The position numbers and the translations under genes were made by a program. Below the pieces are notes generated by a model. That model was not told where the DNA came from, did not search any database, and saw nothing but the letters and a program-made list of their open reading frames with translations. From contig NZ_JACIEM010000004.1 in NCBI RefSeq assembly GCF_014196845.1, positions 62,001 to 126,000 on the forward strand: a stretch of 64,000 bases of DNA, in the 5' to 3' direction. Positions 17,509-24,976 of the stretch are shown here, piece by piece. Origin of the DNA: Aurantimonas endophytica. Its GTDB lineage: Bacteria > Pseudomonadota > Alphaproteobacteria > Rhizobiales > Rhizobiaceae. How positions within the stretch are numbered: position 1 is the first letter of the stretch; the number at the start of each line of letters is the position of its first letter.

Positions 17509-17988
17509 TCAGTTGTCGCGCAGCGGCGAAGTGCGACGATACGAGCGCATGTCGGCATTGGTGTACGCGGGGTCCCGCTCGCCCCGAAGCGCCGGATCGA
17601 CCGTCCGGGTCGTGTCGCTGGGCGCGAGGAAATCGTAGTCGCGGAATTCTTCGTCGCGAGCGTCGAGATTGTGGGCCTCGGCTTCCGGGCGCCGCATGAT
17701 GGCCTGGATCCGCTCGATCCGATCGTCGCCGGCGTTGACGGAGACGACATAGTCGCCGTTGCGGATGCTGGCCTGGTAGGTCCGGGCGTCCGCATCCGGC
17801 AGATGCAGGTCATGGATCGCGTCGTTGTAGCGCGTGTGGTCACTGTCGGTGGCGTCGACCCCGACACCGCGGTCATGATCCGGAATCACGTGGATGTGGC
17901 CGCTCGACACGCCCTCCGCTTCGAGTTCCTGGCGGACCAGCTCGGCGACGGCGTGGGTGCGGTAAATGGCGGTGACGTTGCGGTTCAT
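17509..17988 (-). CDS. General-stress-protein-17M/YflT-like protein
   Basis: A 159-residue, acidic, cytoplasmic protein. Its first 100 residues follow the general stress protein 17M (YflT) pattern: a beta strand with VTAIYRTHAVAELVRQELEA (residues 5-24), a helix-strand unit with a conserved His, and YVVSVNAGDDRIERIQAIMRR. The C-terminal 55 residues are polar and Asp/Arg-rich, likely disordered. The molecular role of the family is unknown. It appears to be the first gene of an operon with the downstream small membrane protein. GGAAC-N16-GATT lies about 40-60 bases upstream, close to the EcfG stress-promoter pattern. The ATG has AGGAGG about 6 bases before it. Confidence 0.75.
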   Translation of the reverse strand: MNRNVTAIYRTHAVAELVRQELEAEGVSSGHIHVIPDHDRGVGVDATDSDHTRYNDAIHDLHLPDADARTYQASIRNGDYVVSVNAGDDRIERIQAIMRRPEAEAHNLDARDEEFRDYDFLAPSDTTRTVDPALRGERDPAYTNADMRSYRRTSPLRDN

Positions 17989-18022
17989 GTTTTTCCTCCT
18001 GGAACATTATCGTTGTGAGGCT

Positions 18023-18047
18023 AATCCAGCGGACCCTTTGGAGTTCC
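18023..18047 (-). promoter_or_regulatory. EcfG-like promoter before the YflT-like gene
   Basis: On the minus strand GGAAC (18047-18043) is followed after 16 bases by GATT (18026-18023). The alphaproteobacterial general-stress sigma factor EcfG recognises GGAAC-N16/17-CGTT, so the -35 is exact and the -10 has two mismatches. It is placed about 35 bases upstream of the gene start. The stress-type product makes it more credible. Confidence 0.4.
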
Positions 18048-18207
18048 ATGTGCCTTGGCCGCCGACGCTAGGACAGTCGCTCCCGGCGCGACGGTCGGGA
18101 TGAAGGATTTTCTGTGGTGTCTGTCCCTGATCACTTCGGCGCTCCGCGAGCCTGAGCGCCGAAAGGCCCGGAAGCAGACGAAATACTTCGCCGCTGCGTC
18201 GTGAACT

Positions 18208-19590
18208 CTATGGGAAGGGGAGCGCGTCGCGTGTCGCCGGGATGTCTTCGCACCGCGGACCAGACGGAGGATTTTGCCTCGTCGGAACGTCGGTCTCGCC
18301 AGGCGTCGGCAACGGGGCCGGGACCACCGGACGATGCACGACCACCTGGTTGCGCCCTGCCTGCTTTGCCAGATAGAGCGCCGCATCCGCCTGGCGCTGC
18401 AGCTGCTCGGGCGACACGTTCCCCGCGCCGGGCGCCTTTACCGCCACGCCGATGCTCAGCGTGACCGAGGGCGACACCCGGGACGTCGGGTTGCACAGGC
18501 CCGCCGCTTCGACGGCCATCCGTATCCGCTCCGCCACCTCGAGGGCGTCCCGCTCTCCCGTTGCTGGAAGCACGACGAGAAACTCCTCGCCGCCATAGCG
18601 GGCCATCCGATCCTGATCCTGGCGCAGGCAGCCCTTGATGACGCGCGCGACCTCGACGAGGCAGCGGTCGCCCTCGGCGTGGCCCAGATGGTCGTTCAGG
18701 TTCTTGAAGTCGTCGAGGTCGCACATCAGCAGGGCGGCGCCGGCTGGCGTGGCCTTGCAGCGCACCCAGAGGTCGTCGAGGATCTCCTTCATCCAGCGCC
18801 GGTTTGCAGCGCCCGTCAGTGGATCCGTCCTTGCCAGATGTTCCAGCCGTTGGTTGGCTTTCGCCAGGTCGGCGACCCGCTTCCTGTCGCGAAGCTCGAG
18901 AAGAAACGCCTTCTGGGCGAGAATGGTCATGGTGCGCCGCGCGACCACGGTGGCGATGATGCCGCTGGCGAAGAAGAGCGCGCCGTTCACCGCGCTCCAT
19001 ATGCTGATCGCCGGGTTCTGGAACTGGAAGACGACGTAGAGCCCGACTGCGGCGGCGGCGATCAGGATGGTCCATGGCAGGGGGACGCTGAAGATGATGA
19101 TGCCGGTGATCGCCACGAACAGCATCACGTCGAGATAGCGTTCGTAGAACTCGCCGCCGGCATTGAAGCCCAGCAACGCGACGGAAAGGAGGATGAGGAA
19201 CATTCCCACGGCGAGCGCCGACCGTTGCAGCCAGTAAGGGTGCGGGTTCCGCCAGATGAAAAGCAGCGCGACCGCGACGAGCAGAAGAGTGCTGGCGGGT
19301 AGCAGCATGGCAGCAGTGACGGCCCGGGGCAGTGTCACGAAGCTGACGGCGAGCATCAGCACGTTGAGGATTGCCATCCAGGCCATCCAGGACCGGATGA
19401 TCTTGGCCGTCTGCGGCCACGAGCGCTGGTGAAACAGCCGGCGAAGCTCGCCCGTCAGATGGACATCGCGGGTGCGTCCCGCCAGAAGCCGCTCGACCTC
19501 TGCCATGACGTCGGGAGAAGGTGCCGCCAGTTGTGCCCGTGCGCCGCCGCTCGACGAGCCGGCTTGGACCGTCTTCACCTGAGTCGTCAT
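18208..19590 (-). CDS. Membrane-bound diguanylate cyclase (GGEEF)
   Basis: About 460 residues, starting at ATG 19590. About six transmembrane helices occupy residues 65-225. A coiled-coil-like linker (LAKANQRLEHLARTDPLTG) leads into a GGDEF domain (about residues 255-420). The active-site motif is ARYGGEEFLVVLP, and the metal/substrate motif is DLDDFKNLNDHLGH, so it should make cyclic di-GMP from GTP. The product-inhibition I-site (RxxD just before GGEEF) appears lost: the sequence is RQDQDRMARY, with the Arg one place too far. The last 45 residues are Pro-rich. The signal sensed by the membrane part is unknown. A role in biofilm or motility control is family inference. Confidence 0.9.
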   Translation of the reverse strand: MTTQVKTVQAGSSSGGARAQLAAPSPDVMAEVERLLAGRTRDVHLTGELRRLFHQRSWPQTAKIIRSWMAWMAILNVLMLAVSFVTLPRAVTAAMLLPASTLLLVAVALLFIWRNPHPYWLQRSALAVGMFLILLSVALLGFNAGGEFYERYLDVMLFVAITGIIIFSVPLPWTILIAAAAVGLYVVFQFQNPAISIWSAVNGALFFASGIIATVVARRTMTILAQKAFLLELRDRKRVADLAKANQRLEHLARTDPLTGAANRRWMKEILDDLWVRCKATPAGAALLMCDLDDFKNLNDHLGHAEGDRCLVEVARVIKGCLRQDQDRMARYGGEEFLVVLPATGERDALEVAERIRMAVEAAGLCNPTSRVSPSVTLSIGVAVKAPGAGNVSPEQLQRQADAALYLAKQAGRNQVVVHRPVVPAPLPTPGETDVPTRQNPPSGPRCEDIPATRDALPFP

Positions 19591-19932
19591 GGAAGCCAAT
19601 TTTGGAATGCCTGCTGTCGCAGCCCCGGCAGATCCCAGGGCCGAACCGCATTCTCAGCATCCGGCGAAGGATGCGGTAAGGCGATACATAGGGCCGCCGA
19701 AGCCGCGGGCCATTGCCCGCCGTTGCAAATTCCATCGGGGCAGCGAGTCGCACAAGGAGCGGCGTGAACGGACCACCGCGGGGGCGATGGCTTGCGCGGC
19801 GCGACGGCGGAAAGGGGAGGGCTACCTTCGCGGAGCTCTTCGCGCGCTGCGCCATCCGGGCAACGAGAGGCCCAAGACATGGGGCCAGTCCAGTTGCCGG
19901 CCGGTAGAACCATGAGGGAATGAAGGATCGGA
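19591..19932. other. Intergenic stretch, no gene seen
   Basis: About 340 bases between the divergently placed diguanylate cyclase start and the 3' end of tRNA-Val. Open frames here have no coding character or ribosome-binding sites. A short imperfect hairpin (CATCC...GGATG) near 19661-19676 is the only structure I note. The cyclase promoter should lie here, but I cannot place it. Confidence 0.5.
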
Positions 19933-20007
19933 TGGTGGGCGTGACAGGGATTGAACCTGTGACCCCTTCGATGTCAACGAAGTGCTCTCCCGCTGAGCTA
20001 CACGCCC
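19933..20007 (-). tRNA. tRNA-Val (anticodon GAC)
   Basis: Read on the minus strand, this folds as a full cloverleaf of 75 bases including an encoded CCA: acceptor stem GGGCGTG/CACGCCC, D arm GCTC...GAGC, anticodon stem CTTCG/CGAAG around the loop TTGACAT (anticodon GAC), T arm ACAGG/CCTGT with loop TTCAATC, discriminator A, then CCA. GAC reads valine codons GUC and GUU. No adjacent tRNA is present. I see no attachment-site repeat or integrase near it. Confidence 0.97.
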
Positions 20008-20095
20008 ATCCGACGGAGCGGCATAGATCACAGGACCAAAGCCGCCGTCAATAGTCTTCCGCGGCGGACGAACCCGCGTCCCGTGCAGCGCGGCT

Positions 20096-20461
20096 TCAGG
20101 CCGCGTCAGCCAGCATCTTCGCCACTTCGTCGACGAGTTCGCGCAGATGGAACGGCTTGGACAGGATCTTGGCGTCCTTCGGAGCCTTCGAATCGGGATG
20201 CAGTGCGACCGCGGCAAAGCCGGTGATGAACATCACCTTGAGGTCGGGATCCAACTCGGTGGCGCGTCGCGCAAGCTCGATTCCGTCCATCTCCGGCATG
20301 ACGATGTCGGTCAGGAGCAGCGAGAACGGCTCTTCCCGCAGGCGCTCGTAGGCGCTGCCGCCATTGTCGTACGTGACCACCTCGTAGCCGGCGCGCTCCA
20401 GCGCCTTGGCGAGGAAGCGGCGCATGTCGTTGTCATCTTCGGCCAGTAGTATCTTTGACAT
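20096..20461 (-). CDS. cpdR: CpdR-type single-domain response regulator
   Basis: A 121-residue receiver domain with no output domain. The acidic pocket is EDD at residues 8-10, the phospho-acceptor is the Asp in LLLTDIVMPEMDG (about residue 52), and the switch Lys is in LSKPFHL. The sequence FITGFAAVALHP and the LLTDIVMPEMDGIELARRA block match CpdR of Caulobacter and rhizobia. There, unphosphorylated CpdR brings ClpXP to the cell pole and primes degradation of CtrA-pathway substrates under CckA-ChpT control. It is divergent from the N-formylglutamate amidohydrolase gene, a neighbourhood I recall as common in Hyphomicrobiales. The ATG has no strong ribosome-binding site. Confidence 0.9.
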   Translation of the reverse strand: MSKILLAEDDNDMRRFLAKALERAGYEVVTYDNGGSAYERLREEPFSLLLTDIVMPEMDGIELARRATELDPDLKVMFITGFAAVALHPDSKAPKDAKILSKPFHLRELVDEVAKMLADAA

Positions 20462-20616
20462 TCACGTTATCCGCATGCGCCGGGGCAACGATACCGGCGG
20501 CTGGTTCGTTCATAAGCCAATCCCATAGCAGAATGCCCGAACATTTTCTAAAAGGAATGGCCGGCATGGGTGGTGGTGTGTAAATTTTTGCGTCGCGGTC
20601 ACCGAAAGGAGCGAGA

Positions 20617-21522
20617 TTGGGGAACGTGCCAACAGTCAGGACGGCCCTTGGCGACGTCCCGGCCTTCGAACTTGTCGAGCCTGCCGAAGTACGCATTCCC
20701 TTCGTCTTCTGCTCCCCCCATAGCGGCAGTGACTACCCGCTGGATCTGATCGCGGCAACGCGACTCACCGGCGAAGCCGTCCGTCGCTCCGAGGACCTCT
20801 TCGTCGACCGCCTCTTCGACTTCGTGCCGGACCTCGGCGCGCCACTGCTGGCCGCGCGTTTTCCCCGGGCTTATCTCGACGTCAACCGCGAGCCCTATGA
20901 GCTCGATCCGGCGATGTTTACCGAGGCGCTGCCCGACTACGCCAATGCCGGATCCATCCGGGTTGCGGGGGGGCTCGGCACGATTCCCAGAATCGTTGCG
21001 GAGAACGAGGAAATCTATCGCGCAGCCCTGCCGCTGTCCGAAGGGCTGCGGCGCATCGAGACGGTCTACAAGCCGTTTCACCAGGTACTCGAGGATGCGC
21101 TCGACCGGACGCGACAGCGATTCGGCATGGCAATCCTCGTCGATTGCCACTCGATGCCGTCGAGCGTTCGCGCCCTGCCAGGCGGCAGGCGGCCGGACAT
21201 GGTGATCGGCGACCGCTTCGGCACCAGCGCGGCGGGCCGCCTGGTGACCATCGCAACGTCGCGGCTCGCAGCCCTGGGATACGACGTTGCTCGCAACAAG
21301 CCCTATGCCGGGGGCTTCATCACCGAACGCTACGGACGACCGCCCGTCGGATTCCACGCCATCCAGATCGAGATCAACCGCGCTCTCTACGCCGACGAGC
21401 GCGCCTATCTGCCCCATGAGGGCTTCGCCCTGCTGAGGGATCGCTTGGCGGCCTTCGTCGCGGGTTTTGCCGCGGACGTGGAGGCGGAATATCTGCAGCC
21501 CGCTGCTGCAGCAGCCGAATAG
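20617..21522 (+). CDS. N-formylglutamate amidohydrolase family protein
   Basis: About 301 residues of the FGase family. It hydrolyses N-formyl-L-glutamate, as in the last step of one histidine-degradation route. The zinc/active-site region is seen in FVFCSPHSGSDYP, SEDLFVDRLFD, ILVDCHSMPS and AIQIEINRALY. TTG 20617 is the best start because AAGGAG is 5 bases upstream; GTG 20626 would leave 14 bases. No other histidine-degradation gene is present, so the substrate may be another formylated or acylated amino acid. It is divergent from cpdR. Confidence 0.88.
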   Translation: MGNVPTVRTALGDVPAFELVEPAEVRIPFVFCSPHSGSDYPLDLIAATRLTGEAVRRSEDLFVDRLFDFVPDLGAPLLAARFPRAYLDVNREPYELDPAMFTEALPDYANAGSIRVAGGLGTIPRIVAENEEIYRAALPLSEGLRRIETVYKPFHQVLEDALDRTRQRFGMAILVDCHSMPSSVRALPGGRRPDMVIGDRFGTSAAGRLVTIATSRLAALGYDVARNKPYAGGFITERYGRPPVGFHAIQIEINRALYADERAYLPHEGFALLRDRLAAFVAGFAADVEAEYLQPAAAAAE

Positions 21523-21541
21523 CTGCCGCTCTCCGTCCGGC

Positions 21542-21625
21542 AAAAAAGAACCGCACTGTTTTGAGACAGTGCGGTCTAGTCTAGGGAGGAAACGCCCGTA
21601 AGGGCAACGGCACGCCAATGCCGCA
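21542..21625 (-). ncRNA. mmgR: mmgR / alpha-r8 (Rfam 'suhB') family small RNA
   Basis: On the minus strand this region has the layout of an Hfq-dependent trans-acting sRNA. It starts with a hairpin (CGGCA...TGCCG, 21608-21623). A short stem GCCC-TTAC-GGGC follows, then an unpaired tract GTTTCCTCCCTAGACTAGA that could pair with Shine-Dalgarno sequences. It ends in a perfect terminator (8-base stem CCGCACTG/CAGTGCGG, 21551-21574) followed by TTCTTTTTT. The TTTCCTCCCTAGAC core is, from memory, the signature of the rhizobial mmgR/alpha-r8 family, first noted upstream of suhB-like genes; the next gene here (hisN) belongs to that phosphatase family. A promoter lies just upstream (TTGACA, 17 bases, TAGTTT). 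In Sinorhizobium mmgR limits polyhydroxybutyrate build-up. Confidence 0.8.
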
Positions 21626-21630
21626 TCGCA

Positions 21631-21683
21631 AAACTACGACTGGCGCCAAAGCGTGTCAAGGCAATTCTGCACGATATCGTGCA
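21631..21683 (-). promoter_or_regulatory. Promoter and 16-bp palindrome for the mmgR-like sRNA
   Basis: On the minus strand TTGACA (21659-21654) and TAGTTT (21636-21631) are 17 bases apart, placing the transcript start near 21624. Nine bases further upstream is a perfect palindrome, TGCACGATATCGTGCA (21668-21683). It resembles an NtrC site (GCAC-N7-GTGC) but the spacer is one base shorter. Control by nitrogen status is known for mmgR; the binding protein here is inference. Confidence 0.6.
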
Positions 21684-21746
21684 CATTCAAAAACCGCCGT
21701 TTCTTTTTGCACACCCTGCCCAGTGACCGAGCCTGAACGGACCTCC

Positions 21747-22520
21747 ATGCCTTCTCCGGATATCGACTTCCTGCTGTCGCTCGCCGACGTCGCCGACGCC
21801 GAAACGCTGCCGCGCTTCCGCAACGGCTCGAGCATCGACAACAAGCTGCTCGCCGCCTTCGATCCGGTTACCGAAGCCGACCGGGCGGCGGAACGGGCGA
21901 TCGTCGCGGCAATCCGGAGCCGCTATCCGGAACACGCACTGCTCGGCGAGGAATATGGTGCCACCGGCGAAGGCGACCGGCTCTGGGTGATCGATCCGAT
22001 CGACGGAACGCGCGCCTTCATCGCCGGCCTGCCGGTGTGGGGCACGCTGGTCGGCTACTGCGAAGCGGGCATCGCCCGGCTCGGCCTGATGTCGCAGCCC
22101 TTCACGGGCGAGCGCTTCATCGCCGATGCCGATGCCGCCTGGCTGGAGCACGGCGGCCGGCGGAGCCGTCTGGCTGCGCGCCGGACCGAGGAGATCGCGT
22201 CCGCGACGCTGTTCACCACCACGCCGCGCCTGTTTGCCGGCGAGGCGCTGCGCCGCTTCGAGGCACTGGAGACGCAAGCCCGCCTGACGCGCTTCGGCGT
22301 CGACTGCTACGCCTTCTGCATGCTCGCCGCTGGCCACGTCGATCTCGTCGTGGAGACGGGCCTCAAGCCCTACGACATCGTCGCACTGGTGCCGATCATC
22401 GAGCGGGCGGGCGGGGTGATCACAACCTTCGCGGGCGAACGTCCGGAAGCCGGCGGCGATATCGTCGCGTCAGCGACGCCCGCTCTGCATCGCCAGGCTC
22501 TCGACATCCTCAACGGCTGA
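21747..22520 (+). CDS. hisN: Histidinol-phosphatase, inositol-monophosphatase family
   Basis: About 257 residues of the metal-dependent IMPase superfamily. The first metal site is LGEEYG (about residue 70), the signature motif is WVIDPIDGTRAFIAGLPVWG (about residues 82-101), and the C-terminal KPYDIVALVPIIERAGG holds the last metal Asp. The GTRAFIAGLP variant is the form seen in HisN histidinol-phosphatases, which remove phosphate from histidinol-phosphate in histidine synthesis. ATG 21747 starts the conserved sequence; no strong ribosome-binding site is visible. The 5' region also carries the divergent mmgR-like sRNA. Confidence 0.85.
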   Translation: MPSPDIDFLLSLADVADAETLPRFRNGSSIDNKLLAAFDPVTEADRAAERAIVAAIRSRYPEHALLGEEYGATGEGDRLWVIDPIDGTRAFIAGLPVWGTLVGYCEAGIARLGLMSQPFTGERFIADADAAWLEHGGRRSRLAARRTEEIASATLFTTTPRLFAGEALRRFEALETQARLTRFGVDCYAFCMLAAGHVDLVVETGLKPYDIVALVPIIERAGGVITTFAGERPEAGGDIVASATPALHRQALDILNG

Positions 22521-23561
22521 GTCGTCGATAGCCAGGTCGGCCTCGTCGATCGCCAAGGTGTCGTCCGCATCCGGGCTGGGCGTGGCGCCTGCCGGCAGCG
22601 GCAGTGCAGTCGACGTGAACGCCTCGAAGGCTTCCAGCAACGGCTCGCGGAAGCGGTCGGCCTCCTGCAGCAATTCATGCCGGGCGAACGGGATGGTGAG
22701 GCTCGATCCGCTGCGCATCCGCCACGCCAGCCGTTCGGCCGAAGCCGTGCCCACCACCGCGTCGCTGCCGGCACAGATCATCAGGGTCGGCACGGCGAGC
22801 CGTGCGATCTCGTCGGAATCGTCCAGCCGCACCATCGCGCCGGTGACGGCTGCCAGCCATGAGACGGTGGGCTTGCCGAGAAAGAGCTGCGGCGCCGCGG
22901 CGACGAGCGCGCGATGCCGCGCGAAGCGTCGCGAATCGCTGGTGAGCACATTGTTCGCCAGGGTCATGTCGCGGTCGGGAACCGTGCGCATCGGTACCGC
23001 CAGCCGGCCGAGCCCGAAGAAGCATGCGATCCTGGCGATGCGGTGCAATGCCCGCGTGCCCATCCTGCGTCGCTTGAAGGCGATCAGCGGCGCGCAGAGG
23101 ACCATGCGCTCGACGATATTGGTCAGCCGTGGTGAGGCGCGCAGCGCCACCAGCGCACCCATCGAATGGGCAAGAATCGCGTAAGGGCCGCGGCAATCCG
23201 GCAGCACGATGTCCTGGATGACGCATTCGAGGTCGCTGACATATTGGCCGAAATGCCGGACGTGGCCGAGACTGCTGCCGCGCAGCAGCCGGTCCGATCC
23301 GCCCTGGCCGCGCCAGTCGAACGTGACCACCGCGTAGCCACGGCGGTTCAGGTCGGCGATCGTCTCGAAATACTTCTCGATGGCCTCGTTGCGGCCCTGT
23401 AGCAGGATGACGGTGCCGCGGGTCGCATCGAGCAGACTGGGAGAGACGGCGCAGCGCAGCCGGGTCCCGTCGAGGGTTCGCAATGTCTGGACGACGATGC
23501 CTGCCGGGGGCGCGTTGCCTTCGACGACGACAAGTTCATCCGTCTCGTTGGTGGCGTTCAT
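22470..23561 (-). CDS. Alpha/beta hydrolase, PldB/monoacylglycerol-lipase-like
   Basis: About 363 residues, starting at ATG 23561. The fold is an alpha/beta hydrolase: strand-loop VILLQGRNEAIEKYFETI, VTFDWRGQGGSDR, nucleophile elbow LAHSMGALVAL (catalytic Ser), CAGSDAVVG with the acid residue, and a late His in FARHELLQEA. This pattern matches COG2267 lysophospholipase-type enzymes, acting on lysophospholipids or monoacylglycerol. There is no signal peptide. The last 30 residues are acidic (DADDTLAIDEADLAIDDS). Its 3' end overlaps hisN by 51 bases on the opposite strand. Confidence 0.85.
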   Translation of the reverse strand: MNATNETDELVVVEGNAPPAGIVVQTLRTLDGTRLRCAVSPSLLDATRGTVILLQGRNEAIEKYFETIADLNRRGYAVVTFDWRGQGGSDRLLRGSSLGHVRHFGQYVSDLECVIQDIVLPDCRGPYAILAHSMGALVALRASPRLTNIVERMVLCAPLIAFKRRRMGTRALHRIARIACFFGLGRLAVPMRTVPDRDMTLANNVLTSDSRRFARHRALVAAAPQLFLGKPTVSWLAAVTGAMVRLDDSDEIARLAVPTLMICAGSDAVVGTASAERLAWRMRSGSSLTIPFARHELLQEADRFREPLLEAFEAFTSTALPLPAGATPSPDADDTLAIDEADLAIDDSAVEDVESLAMQSGRR

Positions 23562-23706
23562 CGTTCCGGGCCCGGCGCAACGCCCGCTCCGGCCGGTCCG
23601 GAGGGTGCACGATGATCGGCTTTTAGGCGGCCCGCGGCGGGCGGTCAAAGCTTCTGTCATCCCTAAGCGCGCAAAGCCAGCAGCATGATCGAAGGAAGGC
23701 AAGGAG

Positions 23707-23806
23707 GCCGGGAACCTCTTTCGAGGCTCCCGGCCGGAGCGGCCGCAACGGAAGGGACGGGACGTTACGACCGTTTGACGGCCCGCCTGACGCGGCGGGC
23801 AAACGG
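23707..23806. other. Two strong hairpins in a 430-base intergenic region
   Basis: Between the divergent hydrolase and hsp20 genes lie two inverted repeats. The first (23707-23734) has 12-base arms with one mismatch around a TTTC loop. The second (23771-23806) has an outer stem CCGTTT/AAACGG and an inner stem GCCCGCC/GGCGGGC. No T tract follows either. A 30-codon frame on the minus strand (23857-23765) overlaps the second hairpin. The rest of the region (23562-23990) shows no gene. Confidence 0.35.
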
Positions 23807-23990
23807 TGGATCGCTCGGCTCGTCCCTGTGCTGTCGGGAAATCAACCGGTCGACCATGACGTCCAATATGGGGGTCCCCAGGTGAACGCTGCCGGAAGGC
23901 CGCGTTCATCGGCGGTTCACCAACCTCGTCCGTGCGGGCGCCGCGGCCGTCGTGTCGTCACCCGGCGATGGCGCGACCGAAAAAAAACCT

Positions 23991-24020
23991 CTTGAACCGG
24001 AAAATGCCGCCCACCATTTT
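23991..24020 (+). promoter_or_regulatory. Probable RpoH (sigma-32) heat-shock promoter of hsp20
   Basis: CTTGAAC at 23991-23997 followed by CCACCATTTT at 24011-24020 resembles the heat-shock promoter pattern (CTTGAA, then CCAT-type -10). It lies about 100 bases upstream of the hsp20 start. The product is a heat-shock protein, which supports the call. Confidence 0.55.
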
Positions 24021-24100
24021 TATCCTGCGGTCGCCGGAAGGGGCCGCGGACCGGAGGTGTCGCCCATTGCGGGATGCCATGCCGTGTCCACAACGCCAAC

Positions 24101-24118
24101 GTTGCTCAATAGGAGAAC
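24101..24118 (+). promoter_or_regulatory. ROSE-like RNA thermometer at the hsp20 ribosome-binding site
   Basis: The leader ends GTTGCTCAATAGGAGAAC, 3 bases before the ATG. UUGCU (24102-24106) can pair with the ribosome-binding AGGAG (24111-24115) around a CAAU loop. UYGCU opposite AGGA(G), with a G opposite G, is the conserved core of ROSE elements, which hold rhizobial small heat-shock mRNAs shut at low temperature. The roughly 80-base leader upstream is long enough for the other ROSE hairpins. Confidence 0.65.
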
Positions 24119-24121
24119 ACC

Positions 24122-24586
24122 ATGCGTCACATCGATTTTGCCCCGCTCTATCGTTCGACCGTCGGCTTCGACCGGCTCTTTTCGATGCTCGACAGCGTTT
24201 CGCAGCCGGATAACGCTCAGACCTATCCGCCGTACAATATCGAGCGCACGGGCGAGAACGCCTATCGCATCACCATGGCAGTCGCCGGTTTCGGCGAAAG
24301 CGAGCTCTCGATCGAGTCGCGCGAGAACGTGCTGACGGTGACGGGCGAGAAGTCCGAGAAGCAGGAAGAAGCCGCCGAGACGCTGTATCGCGGCATCGCC
24401 GGCCGCGCCTTCGAGCGCCGCTTCCAGCTGGCGGAATATGTCGAGGTGAAGGGCGCGAGCCTGAAGAACGGGCTGCTGCACATCGATCTCGTGCGGGTCA
24501 TTCCGGAGGCGATGAAGCCGCGGAAGATCGACATCGCCACCGCCGGCAACGAGAATGCCCGACAGATCGAGGCGAACGCCGCCTGA
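24122..24586 (+). CDS. Small heat-shock protein Hsp20 (IbpA-like)
   Basis: A 154-residue ATP-independent chaperone that binds unfolding proteins. Its N terminus (MRHIDFAPLYRSTVGFDRLF) is typical of the alphaproteobacterial class. The alpha-crystallin domain (about residues 38-125) has PPYNIERTGENAYRI, VAGFGESELSI, the FERRFQLAEYVEVKGASLKNGLL block and LHIDL. The expected C-terminal I-x-I motif is represented by RKIDIA. It is preceded by a heat-shock-type promoter and a ROSE-like leader, and followed by a terminator. Confidence 0.95.
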   Translation: MRHIDFAPLYRSTVGFDRLFSMLDSVSQPDNAQTYPPYNIERTGENAYRITMAVAGFGESELSIESRENVLTVTGEKSEKQEEAAETLYRGIAGRAFERRFQLAEYVEVKGASLKNGLLHIDLVRVIPEAMKPRKIDIATAGNENARQIEANAA

Positions 24587-24609
24587 TCTGATCGACGGCA
24601 GAAAAGAGA

Positions 24610-24630
24610 CGGCGCCCGGTTCGGGCGCCG
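24610..24630 (+). terminator. Rho-independent-type terminator after hsp20
   Basis: A 9-base perfect stem (CGGCGCCCG/CGGGCGCCG) with a GTT loop lies 24 bases after the hsp20 stop and is followed by TTCCCATTT. The stem is strong and the T tract is weak. Confidence 0.6.
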
Positions 24631-24680
24631 TTCCCATTTGTGGAGAGCCCGGCCGCGCAAGCGACCGGGCTTTGCGTCTT

Positions 24681-24902
24681 CTAGGACTCGTGGACGTCCG
24701 ATTGGCCGACCCGCGTGGCGCGCCTGGCGTCCGCCATCATGCCGGGACGGTCGCCGCTGCCGGCCGGGGTGGCGTTGCGAGCCTCGGTCCAGCCGTCCAT
24801 CCAGGCCTGCCGAAGCGGCGACCCCTTGGGATATTCGCAGGACGACATCGGGTGATTGTGCTGGAAGGCGAGCTTGCCTTGCTCGTACGCATCTGTGGAC
24901 AT
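24681..24902 (-). CDS. Ribosome-modulation-factor-like protein
   Basis: A 73-residue protein. The first 45 residues follow the RMF pattern: EQGKLAFQHNHPMSSCEYP, then LRQAWMDGWTEA, including the conserved Cys, the Arg and the WxxGW motif. RMF dimerises and stores ribosomes as 100S particles in stationary phase in enterobacteria. Whether this alphaproteobacterial relative does so is unknown. The C-terminal tail is polar. The start at ATG 24902 is clear, with AAAGGAGG 5 bases upstream. GGAAC-N16-GATT lies 25-50 bases upstream, fitting stress control. Confidence 0.75.
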   Translation of the reverse strand: MSTDAYEQGKLAFQHNHPMSSCEYPKGSPLRQAWMDGWTEARNATPAGSGDRPGMMADARRATRVGQSDVHES

Positions 24903-24928
24903 GACAGCCTCCTTTGCGTTCAGGAAGG

Positions 24929-24953
24929 AATCATACTCGGTACTGTTGGTTCC
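24929..24953 (-). promoter_or_regulatory. EcfG-like promoter before the RMF-like gene
   Basis: On the minus strand GGAAC (24953-24949), 16 bases, then GATT (24932-24929). The layout is the same as before the YflT-like gene at 18023-18047. The -35 is exact for EcfG and the -10 is off consensus. Confidence 0.4.
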
Positions 24954-24976
24954 GTCACTTTGCGATCGTAACCGCC

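Noticed and set aside
19933-20007. tRNA-Val as an integration site for a genomic island
   Set aside because: No integrase, no direct repeat of the tRNA 3' end, and core genes on both sides.
22558-23184. A 208-codon plus-strand frame opposite the alpha/beta hydrolase
   Set aside because: Ser/Arg/Ala-rich shadow frame. The hydrolase on the other strand has a full set of motifs.
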